NCBI RefSeq assembly: GCF_014356525.2
Contig: NC_052507.1
Span: 49,603,660 to 49,667,659, forward strand
Length of the DNA stretch: 64,000 nucleotides
Origin: Nilaparvata lugens
Taxonomy: Eukaryota > Arthropoda > Insecta > Hemiptera > Delphacidae
Direction: 5' to 3'
Every line of letters starts with the position of its first letter. The first letter of the stretch is position 1. The translations under genes were made by a program, and so were the position numbers. A model generated the notes under the pieces. That model did no database searches. It saw nothing but the letters and a program-made list of their open reading frames with translations, and was not told the origin of the DNA. Of the stretch, positions 45,792 through 55,502 are shown one piece after another.

Positions 45792-47156
45792 TTTTTTTTT
45801 TCAAATCAAATCAAATTTTATTCCGCCACAACAAAGATAATACAAAAAAAATACTCGAAAGTTGAAGATAAACATAATTAACTTTCAATATATAAACTAG
45901 ATAACATAAAACATAAACATAACATGAACATAACATAAACATAAACATAAACATAAACATAAACATGAACATAAACATATAAACATAATTAACTTTCAAT
46001 ATAATAACTAGATATTAACTTCCAATATAAAAAATTTCAATTGAGAAATAAATAGATGAAACAAGAATGAATATACATATGAGAGGAAATATAAATAAAC
46101 ATAGTATAAATGAAAAGGAAAAGTAAATTTGAAAGTGTAATTTGAAGCACTAAAATATATAAGTACTGAATGATGAATTACTCATTATGTGGCTTAGAAG
46201 ATAAATATTACAATATTATTATATTTGTGGTCAGAAAAATAAATTAAAAATCTCAGAGTAGAAGACAGAGAAAGTAAATATCTGTGAGAAAATATATTTG
46301 AGGTTTGGAAGAAAATTAAAAACGTAACTGAATTAAAGAAATATATGATAATCAAGTGAAAGTGGAATTCACTAGTGCATTATGTGTGAATGAATTGCGA
46401 GGTATTCACTGACTTTATATCCATTCTGTTATCTTTTTAATACTAGTTTTTGCTATTAAGTTATCTGGTATGAGGTTGATCAGACTGTTAGTTATGTAAG
46501 GGAATTGTCTCCGGCATACAGTCATATATGTTGTATTGATTTGGAAATTACCCTGCATACGGAAATCGTAAGTTCTAATTTGTGGTGTAAATTGATTTAT
46601 ATTTATAATTATAAATAGTATTATATTTTTAACAAATAACTGTCCAACAGTTGATACTGGAAATTCAATGAAAAGGAGATGTGTAGGGTATCGTCTAGGT
46701 CGGCCAAGTGCTGCTTTCATTATGTTATTTTGAATAAGATAGATTTTATTGAAATGTGTGTCTAATGACCCCCCCCCCCTACCCTAATACCATATTGCGA
46801 AACCGACTGGGCATAAGCGTAGTATATCAACAACAGGATATCTAGATCACCAGCCCGTTTAATCTATGGAATTTATGGATCACATGTTTCATTTTTTTGC
46901 AAGTATTATTTATGTGAGCATTCCATTTGAGTTGTGAATCCAACATGACTCTAAGGTATTTTGTCTCTCTCACTCTCACCAGTTTTTGACAATCACAGCC
47001 TCCATCTCTCTCCCGCAAGCCTACCCACTCGCCATAATTGTTATTATGAGTGCAGTCTGAGTAGTGGATTTTTATTCCAATTCGAAATGTATCAGTAGGG
47101 ATAGCCCTTTCTGATGGGGAGAAAAGCATGTATACACTTTCTACACATATGATGAA
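45792..47156 (-). pseudogene. Non-LTR element 2, minus 3' fragment (RT thumb to tail)
   Basis: Minus strand. It starts near 47156 just after RT domain C and reads 'SVYMLFSPSERAIPTDTFRI', then 'YLRVMLDSQLKWNAHI' (47174-46842). After a frame break in a C-homopolymer (46770-46779), the C-terminal frame 46720-46415 follows ('MKAALGRPRRYPTHLLFIEF', ending 'SIKKITEWI'). The 3' UTR (46414-45792) holds a (ATAAAC)n hexamer run at about 45905-45985 and ends in aataaaatttgatttgattt-like tail sequence. The 5' part is missing. The same element lies in plus orientation downstream. Confidence 0.85.
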
Positions 47157-47950
47157 CCTCATTTTCAGCTTCAACCATCATCACCAACTACATAGTCTTC
47201 ACATTGATATTTCGCACAATGATATAAGTTCATAAGATTATGTCCTATAAGAATCACCCGTTATCACGTCACCCGAATCACCCGATGCACTTCATTTCAG
47301 TATTTCCTAGTGGAGAGGCACGCTTAAGGACACCTCAAGGATCCAAATTTCAAACATTTATAACTTCTGACACAATGCTCAGATTTCATTGTGCTAAACT
47401 TCATTCTTCTCGGCTCGTCAAGGCGGTCCAAAATCATGCATCATAAGTCAAATTCGGTCAAAAAGTGGAAGAATTATTATTGGGTGTACTTAAGCCCATG
47501 TTCCAATACAAAAAAATGGCCAATTTCTATATTCAAAGCTGCATGTCTTTTGAAATACTTCTGAAAAAAATTTCAAATCTAGTGAGAATGTGGAAATTGT
47601 CCCCCTTAACCCACTCCAATAAATAATACTTTCAATTCCAATACCATTGGAAAGTTACAGAAGATTTAACAAAAGGCGATTTCAGTTTTTATATTTTTTC
47701 CGTGATTTTACTGTTGATCAAGAGTTTCTAGAACGAGTCTGATACATCATAGAAACTCTCGATTGATTCCAAATCGTAGATAAATTCATTCTCTACAAGC
47801 TCAGTTGTCTAAAATCCATCTTGAATCACTTTCCCCTATCATAGTACTGCCAAAACCGTTAATATGATAAAAATATCTACAATTTCCGGATTTTTTTCAA
47901 CAATCAAATCTCAGTCTACGAAAATATTTTTCCATAAGTCGTTTACAGCG
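47157..47950 (+). repeat. Repeat X, copy 2
   Basis: The first ~365 bp repeat 45440-45790 directly, so the minus non-LTR fragment is bracketed by direct copies of the same X sequence. The remainder continues past the breakpoint of copy 1, from 'ccaatttctat' onward, to about 47950, where plus-oriented non-LTR sequence begins. No protein. Confidence 0.78.
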
Positions 47951-47951
47951 G

Positions 47952-49540
47952 GTGAAAGAGGAAATTATATTGTACATTTCAAGATCAAGTAATGATTTTT
48001 ATAATAAGGGGTTACCGAGATACATAGCTTCTTTTAATGGCGATTATATGTATTTAGATGATAAAATTAATGAATTAATGAATTTCATCAGAAAAACTGA
48101 TGCAATACATGAAATCCGCTACTGTTCAAATTAAAATTAGAAACAGAAATAGACCACTAAAAAAATGGATAACTCCAGGTTGATAAGATCCATCAGGGAA
48201 CGAGACAAGATGCATAAAAAATTGAACATTCAACCCTTCAATGTCCAATTACAAAATACTTATAAAATCTATAGAAATATGTTGAACAAGCTTATTAAAA
48301 AAACTAAACTTGACTATTACAGAACTTAAATATCAAACTCCAAAGGTAATAGAAAAAAGACTTGGAACTGCATAGAGGAGATTCTAGAGATGCAACGTAA
48401 GTATAAACCACCGGAAATTGACCCCGCTATTATGAATAAATATTTGTCGGAAGTAGGAAGAAATTATGCAGAAAAAATGCAGGATAGGTCCACACAGAGT
48501 TTGCTAAACTCACAGTACTCACCTTGTTCAGCGGCGAACTCTCCGAATTCATTCTTTTTGCACCCATCGGGTTTTGATGAGGTATTACTTTGTATTAAGA
48601 ACTTGAAGAGTAATGCCTCTCCAGGGATGGATGGAATAGGCAACATATGCTTGAAGAATATTGCTGAGTACATAGCTAAGCCCTTGTCAATGTTATTCAA
48701 TAAGTGTTTCGAATTTGGCCATTTTCCATTTCATTTTAAAATTGCAAAAATAATTCTACTTTATAAATCTGGTGACAGGAAGGCGCCCGAGAATTACCGC
48801 CCCATCAGTCCTATCAGCAATCTATCGAAGATTTTTGAGAAGATGATTAAGAAACGTATATTGGTATACTTCAAAAAATATAAATTTATTGCTGCTAACC
48901 AATACGGTTTCCAAGAGGGAAAATCCACCAAAGACACAATGACCGAGTTGGTAAGAATTATAACGCAAAACTTCCAAAACAGTAAAAAAACCCTGGCAGT
49001 TTTTCTAGACCTGGCTAAGGCCTATGATACCATTCCTCATAGTGTCCTTCCGTATAAACTGGAGAGAATAGGTTTCCGGGGAAATGTGTTTAATTTATTT
49101 AAAGGTTACTTGCATAAAAGAATACAGATCCTTGAAATCAACAAAGTGACATTGTCTGAATATGGTCTTCCTCAAGGTACTGTTCTCTCGCCGATATTAT
49201 TTTTAGTCTATATCAATGAACTCTTGAAAATCCACATGAATGGATGTCATGCAATCTCCTTTGCAGATAATATGGCCTTGATTTTCACTGGATCCAGCTG
49301 GCAAGAGACTAAGCGTTTGACTGAGTCTGGTCTGACCAAAGTGGAGTCATGGCTTGATCATCATATGTGAAAAAAGTGTATACATGCTTTTCTCTCCATC
49401 AGAAAGGGCTATCCCTACTGATACATTTCGAATTGGAATAAAAATCCACTACTCAGACTGCACTCATAATAACAATTATGGGGAGTGGGTAGGCTTGCGG
49501 GAGAGAGATGGAGGCTGTGATTGTCAAAAACTGGTGTTTT
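47952..49540 (+). pseudogene. Non-LTR element 2, ORF2 reverse transcriptase (plus)
   Basis: Before the main frame, 47952-48390 carries broken coding with 'PLKKWITPGLIRSIRERDK', typical of the endonuclease-RT linker. The open frame 48390-49370 holds 'KSNASPGMDGI', 'KIILLYKSGDRKAPENYRPI', 'NQYGFQEGKSTKDTM', domain A 'VFLDLAKAYDTIPHS' (about 49000-49045) and domain B 'YGLPQGTVLSPILFLVYINE'. Domain C reads 'FADNMAL', so the second catalytic Asp is Asn (about 49262). The frame then shifts into 'SVYMLFSPSERAIPTD', the segment seen in the minus copy, and is cut at about 49540 by another element. A CR1/jockey-like family is likely. Confidence 0.9.
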
Positions 49541-50300
49541 GGAAAGAGCACAGTTGTATTTTCTGAAACATGTTCTTCTGTTGAATGTCACATCACCGAG
49601 TTGGGCGGTACGTTTGGAATTGGGCAGATTGAGGCTCAGTCACATTCTATTGAAGAGAACTTTTGGTTTCCTTTTGAGGGTCCTACAGATGTCTGAGTGT
49701 AGATACCCTAAACTCTGTTTCTCGGTGTTGTTGGACTGTGCACTGGAGCAGAACAATATACATGGAGCCTCGGGATGGTTGTCTCTTCTCCAGAAAAAGT
49801 GCGGTGATCAGGGTATCGTAATTGCATGGGAGATAGAGCTGACCTCTTTCACAGGTTGAAAGCTGTACAGGGAATCTTGTTCAGAAATCACGCAGATAGT
49901 TTGTATGCGGAAGATGTAGGAGCAGCACTCAGCTCTATGAATTGCCCTCACTATAGAGAATTAAATCCCAATTTCAAGATGGGTGAGCAGCTTGGATTCC
50001 AAATGCCCATTGTCAAAGTCCGTTGTCTCACTCAATTGCAAATGGCCACTAATGTATCTATATACTTGTATGTTAATAATAGAGGTACAAAATTGAACTG
50101 TTTGTCGAATTGTCCTATTTGTAATATCCGTGAGAGAGAAGATATAGAACATTTCTTAGTACGCTGACCAATGTATAACTCTATTCGTTCCTACTTTCTT
50201 GGCGAATTCATCCAAAATTTTGTGTCAGATGCCGACAAAGTAATGGTACTTCTATCAAAATTTGAGTGAGAGGAAAATAAATAGAGTATTCCTTTATGTA
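49540..50300 (+). pseudogene. Non-LTR element 3, ORF2 C-terminus with zinc knuckle
   Basis: The fragment reads 'LERAQLYFLKHVLLL', 'AVRLELGRLRLSHILLK' and 'CRYPKLCFSVLLD', then, after a frame change near 49830, 'DRADLFHRLKAVQ'. It ends with 'CPICNIREREDIEHFLVR', a Cys-Cys-His-type knuckle as in the C-termini of jockey/CR1-like elements, with a TGA where the last Cys is expected (50166). The codons after it ('PMYNSIRSYFLGEF') still look like the family. The 5' part including the RT core is missing. It sits inside element 2, whose sequence stops at the left edge and resumes at 51203. Confidence 0.82.
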
Positions 50301-51202
50301 GTAAAAGCAATTGAAATGTTTCCATTGTGGTTGCCCCAGCATTCAAGAATGATTTTCCATTAAAGGGGAAAACCCTTACTGCATTTTCAAACAAATTATT
50401 AAGTTGCTGGATTGGCACACAACAGTGACAGTGAAAATTAGATTCCCATAAGTTCTAATGATATAATTCATACTAACTTCGCTTCTTGATTTGTAGTGTT
50501 GATACTTGAGTACGTGATTTCACAAGTGGGATCTCCTGTAACTCATATAGAATATGTGTGATGATTGCTATTGCATGTCCCAAGTAAATTAATCACATTT
50601 TGTTTGGCTTGAAAAATTGAATTTCCACCCAAGTTTAGTGTAGTCTTATTGTAAATCAATCGTTCTGACTTAACTACCATCATTATACTCATTAGAATGC
50701 CTGTAAGTTTATTCAATAGCTTGAAACCTTGTAGTTAAAATTATTAAGTAATGTACCTGTCCTAAAGTACCTGTTCCAATGGAAAGTAGTATTATAATGT
50801 AATGTTAATGTTCGTGTAAATTTTGGTAATATGCTATGAAGTATTGTTTGATCTATTATTTGTGATATTGCTGTGTTCTTCAAGTATTTATTTAAATTAT
50901 AATTATTCCATTGATGTCTTGATACAATATTTCATGTTATAAATTTTTAGTTATGCAGTAATATTCTATAAGTCTTGATTGTTTGATAATCCACATGGAG
51001 TGGAGACAATTATAACAGACATAGAGAGTGAAATCATGCTCTCTCACGAACTCACACTTTACTTTAGAATTCATTTCTATTGGAGGTTATTGTTGGAATT
51101 ATAGAATAATTGTGCATGTATCTCTATCTAACTGTATTTCTGTATTTGTATGGCTGGTCCATGAACGAGTAAAATGATTATTTATTTATATATTTATTTA
51201 TT
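50301..51202 (+). repeat. 3' UTR and (ATTTATTT)n-like tail of non-LTR element 3
   Basis: AT-rich, no gene. It ends in atttatttatatatttattt (about 51178-51200) and is followed at once by element 2 sequence, so this is the 3' edge of the nested insertion. Confidence 0.7.
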
Positions 51203-52189
51203 CAATACACTACGCTTATGCCCAGTCGGTTTTGCAATATGGTATTAGGGTGGGGGGGGGTAGCATAAGACACACATTTCAATAAAATCCATCTTATTCA
51301 AAATAACATAATGAAAGCAGCACTTGGCCGACCTAGACGATACCCTACACATCTCCTTTTCATTGAATTTCCAGTATTAACAGTTAGACAGTTATTTGTT
51401 AAGAATATAATACTATTTATAATTAAAAATATAAATCAATTTACACCGCAAATTAGAACTTACGATTTCCGTATGCAGGGTAATTTCCAAATCAATAGAA
51501 CATATGACTGTATGCCGGAGACAATTCCCTTACATAACTAACAGTCTGATCAACCTCATACCAGATAACTTGATAGCAAAAACTAGTATCAAAAAGATAG
51601 CAGAATGGATATAAAGTCAGTGAATACCTCGCAATTCATTCACACATAATGCACTAGTGAATTCCACCTTCACTTGATTATCATATATTTCTTTAATTCA
51701 GTTACCTTTTTAATTTTCTTCCAAACCTCAAATATATTTTTTCACAGATATTTATTTTCTCTGTCTTCTACTCTGAGATTTTTAATTTATTTTTCTGACC
51801 ACAAATATAATAATATTGTAATATTTATCTTCTAAGCCATATAATGGAAATCATCATTCAGTAATTAGGCTACTTATATATTTTAGTGCTTCAAATTACA
51901 CTTTTAAATTCACTTTTCCATTTCATGTATACTATGTTCATTTATATTTCCACTCATATGTATATTCATTCTTGTTCATCTATTTATTTCTTCATTAAAT
52001 TTTTTATATTGAAAGTTAATATCTAGTTTATATATTGAAAGTTAATTATGTTTATATGTTTATGTTTATGTTATGTTTATGTTTTATGTTATCTAGTTTA
52101 TATATTGAGAGTTAATTATGTTTTTTTTCAACTTTTGAGTATTTTTTTGTATTATTTTTGTTGTGGCGGAATAAAATTTGATTCGATTT
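51203..52189 (+). pseudogene. Non-LTR element 2, C-terminus and tail (plus, continued)
   Basis: Resumes with 'acgcttatgcccagtcggtt', passes a G-homopolymer (51250-51258) and encodes 'MKAALGRPRRYPTHLLFIEF' to 'TYDFRMQGNFQINRTYD' (51311-51541), then loses frame. The 3' UTR follows with a short tatgttta repeat (52050-52090) and ends in the aataaaatttgattcgattt tail at about 52170-52190. About 130 codons present in the minus copy between the thumb and this point are missing. Confidence 0.83.
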
Positions 52190-52905
52190 GAAAAAAAATA
52201 GAAATTGGCTCGCCTTGATGAGCCAAGAAGAATGAAGTTTAGCACGATGAAATCTGAGCATTGTGTCAGAAGTTATAAATGTTTGAAATTTTGATCCTTG
52301 AGGTGTCCTTAAGCGTGCCTCTCCACTAAGAAATACTGAAATGAAGTGCATCTAACGGGTGATTCTTATAGGACAAAATCTTATGAACTTATGTCATTGT
52401 GCGAAATATCAATGTGAAGACTATGTAGTTGGTGATGATGGTTGAAGCTGAAAATTAGGTGTTTTTCACAATACAAGGAGCATTGTTGTCAGGTGTACCT
52501 GGGAATCTATATGAGATAGAGCGCCCTACCTGATTTCAGATTGTAGAGCACAAAAATATGCTTAGAAGGATTTTGAATTATACATCTAAATAGTAACAAT
52601 CGGAAGATATTGTTGATGAAAAACTAAAATTCATCAAAATTGATTTTTCCTTCAAATTTCACTCATATTTGAAAACCCATAACTCAGTACTCATTGGAGA
52701 TAGAGAGTTAAGAATGATTTCATTCATTCAGAATTTCATATTCTAGAAAAAAGACGCGAGCAAATTTTTCTGTCTGATTACGAGATTTGGCAGAAATAGC
52801 TGAAAACTGGAAAATGAGCCGAAAATACGAGGTTTTTGGGCCACCCTGTAACCAGCACAAGGAAGTTTTGCATGAAGAAATTGGTTCTGGACTTCTTTCA
52901 TGTAC
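52190..52905 (-). repeat. Repeat X, copy 3 (reverse)
   Basis: Reverse complement of about 44995-45790, joined to the non-LTR tail at the same base as in the left arm ('tagaaattgg'). The arms 44995-46840 and 51203-52905 therefore form one long inverted repeat. Identity looks high with scattered changes. Confidence 0.82.
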
Positions 52906-52999
52906 CCAAATAATATATTGAAAAATCAGAACTACAATATAAATTGCAAGCACATCTTCTTTTTTATGTCTATATTGACTGGACTATATGTTTCACAAC

Positions 53000-53150
53000 A
53001 GTGATTCTCAACGTGGTCAAAATAGGGAAGCAAGTGATTGAATAAAAATTCAATCCACAACAATCAATTTTCAATGTAGTCAAAGCAGGTAAGTGATTGA
53101 ATAAAAATTCAAATTACAACAATCAATTTTCAGTATAGTCCAAATTGTGA
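53000..53150 (+). repeat. Two-unit tandem repeat, period about 66 bp
   Basis: 'agtgattgaataaaaattca' occurs at 53032 and 53092, each followed by 'acaacaatcaattttca.t'. No gene. Confidence 0.7.
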
Positions 53151-53599
53151 TACAATTGACTAGTAACAATTTTACAATAAACAATACAAATGAATAAATA
53201 AATTGGAACGAATACCGCCTTTTTGATGCTCCAACCTCGCTGATGCTGAAGAGGGTCACAAGGGACATAAGATGTGGATTGGAACGAGTTGTGATCGCAC
53301 AGAGTCCAACCAAGACAGAGATCAGCCAACAACCAAGCCCAGCATCATCAGAAGGAAATCTCAGTTGTTGAAATTCTTGATGCAATCATCAAAGGAATGT
53401 AGAATTGTAAAGAGCAGTGGAATATATATGTGGTTGAATGGCACAACACAAATAGTAGGTTGAATTCAAGTGCATGTAATTTGAATGTGGCAATAGCACT
53501 ATTCAAAGTTCAAAAGTGAGAACTAACCTCAACAAGCTAGTAAGGTAAACTAGTGGAATTCTAAATTATGTGTGGCAAATCATGAATTCAAAAGTCATG

Positions 53600-53945
53600 G
53601 CACAATAGTTAGGTTTTGACGTTGCAGTTGTCAATAAATTGAGCGTTGTAGAAGGCTAAATTCTTGAGTGAAACTTGAGTTCAGTAGAGTTAACACAATA
53701 ATATCTCAGCATTGCAGTTGCTGAAGAATTAATGTTTGGAGAATAAGATGTGAATGTAACAAAACAGTTCAATTGGCGTTGCAGTTGCCAATTAATACTT
53801 GAAACTTGAGACTTCAGTGAAACTAACACGATAATATCTCAGCATTGCAGTTGCTGAAGAATTAATGTTTGAAGAATTAGATGTGAATTTAGCAAAACAG
53901 TTCAATTGGCGTTGCAGTTGCCAATAAATACTTGCCAAAATTATT
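53600..53945 (+). repeat. Minisatellite of about 124 bp with paired hairpin motifs
   Basis: Two full units (about 53690-53813, 53814-53940) and a diverged partial one before them. Each unit holds two related stem-forming cores: cagcattgcagttgctg and ggcgttgcagttgcc. The unit is thus itself an old duplication of a gttgcagtt-centred module. No open frame runs through it. Confidence 0.8.
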
Positions 53946-54569
53946 CGCACAAACGATCAACGATTTTGATGTAAAACATCTTTCCAGCCATTCCAGTTCA
54001 AGTCATCTCACGAAGTTCTTCTTGTTTTAAATTAAATATGAAGCTGAAAAAAATATGTTTACAGGAGTGGAGAGGTTAGAAAAAGTGGGGGGAGAAGAAG
54101 AACATGAAGAAGAGAAGAGATGCAACAGACGCGGGAGAAAAACTCAGTCTGCAGAGGTTAGCAATGAACTGTAGCGCACGCTGTTCAAAAATTTGAAAAA
54201 ACCTTTCTAGTTTTAACAGTATCCTTTTTCAACTTCATTTTATTCAACACAACATGTTTCGACTCATTTAACATATAATTCGGAAATGACATTATAAGTC
54301 GAAACATGTTGTGAGGAAGAAATTGTTGGTTCTTCATTTTCAATTCATCATCACAATCGACTGTAACTATTTCAAATGCATCAGCACCCGATAGTAGTAG
54401 GTACAACTGCTCATACTCAATCGAATTTAAAGAGATCAAGGATGGAGTATCTGGGATGCAACAGTTTTTGATACCATATATGAATAACTAATGAAGAAAT
54501 TCCCACTCAATGGAAGATGGTAAGCCCAGACAACAACTATTCAACTGATATCCACACACGCTTGGTCCC

Positions 54570-54855
54570 CAGTGGAAAGACTCATTTTCAATATTTAACC
54601 CTAGATTTCCTGGCATTCATCTTGGCATATTCGTCTGACATCAAAACCTGTGATTGCACGAAGCTTGTTCAAGTATTGAGTGAATTACTTGCTGATACAA
54701 GTAAGATAATGATTTCTAGGAATGGTGGAAGAATAATACAGTCTGAGAATTGGAATTTCAATGGAGTAGAGATTGAGGTAGTCGATCACTACAAGTACTT
54801 GGGAATGGTATTCACTCCAAAACTTTCGTGGACTAGACATCTGAAGGAGGAGATC
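54570..54855 (+). pseudogene. Non-LTR reverse transcriptase thumb fragment
   Basis: Encodes 'LADTSKIMISRNGGRI' and 'GVEIEVVDHYKYLGMVFTPK' with 'LSWTRHLKEE', the post-catalytic thumb of insect non-LTR reverse transcriptases (K.MVF.NGGR...YKYLG...TP.LSW..H). It stops abruptly at about 54855, where a minus-oriented fragment starts. Sequence before 54570 is not recognised as RT. Confidence 0.75.
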
Positions 54856-55502
54856 CAAATCCTCCTCATTTTCTGCTTTATCCATTAGCCGTCTTACTTC
54901 TCCATTTATTCCAGCAAGCTCAGCATCAGAGAGAAACTTTCTTCGCATTATCACTCTAACCTGGTCAGATATTATTTGGGCTGAGAGTTCAGACTCTGGC
55001 ATATTCTCTTGCCAACACTGCAACAACCTTTCCCTATATAGAGTGCGATCAGTTTCAGCTTTTATAGCCAGGTAATAGGCTTGGATGGCAGCTACATTAA
55101 TTTCTCTGCTCCACTTCATTCTCCTTGTCCTAAGCACTGGCTGCGGCACCCTGACCTGAGGCTGCGCCACCTCCAAACCCTGATCAGTGAAATCACTACT
55201 ACCACTACTTCTATTGTCTTCAGGTATATTGGATTCTGGTTCCGGTTCTCTAACCGATTAACCAATTCTCTAACTGCCCGATTTCTATTCCTAAAATTGT
55301 AATGCTGGGTCCTTGTGATTTCATACATATGGGGGGTGCCACTTGCTCCACCACCCTCAATGTCAGACTGTCCATGGGGTGTCCGATGGGGGTCAGCCTG
55401 TAAACCCCTCACTCCCCGAGTTCTTTCATTACCTTGTCTTGGTGCAACCCATATCGCGACACCAGGGGGCTGTAAACCCAACTGGTAGCTTCTCAACTCC
55501 AA
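54856..55502 (-). pseudogene. Retroelement ORF fragment, N-terminal type domain (minus)
   Basis: Read from 55502 down: 'MELRSYQLGLQPPGVAIW', a polar stretch, 'HYNFRNRNRAVRELVNRLE', then, after a frameshift near 55240, 'RTRRMKWSREINVAAIQAYY', 'YRERLLQCWQENMPESEL' and 'ISDQVRVIMRRKFLSDAEL'. A pattern K-W-x-R-E-x-N...YY...YR..L...W......SDQ recurs at the N-terminus of multi-copy retroelement polyproteins in insects and cnidarians. The exact clade is not certain. It lies back to back with the RT fragment at 54855. Confidence 0.55.

Noticed and set aside
45811..45999. 62-codon frame with Met-Phe repeats
   Set aside because: Translation of the (ATAAAC)n hexamer repeat; not a gene.
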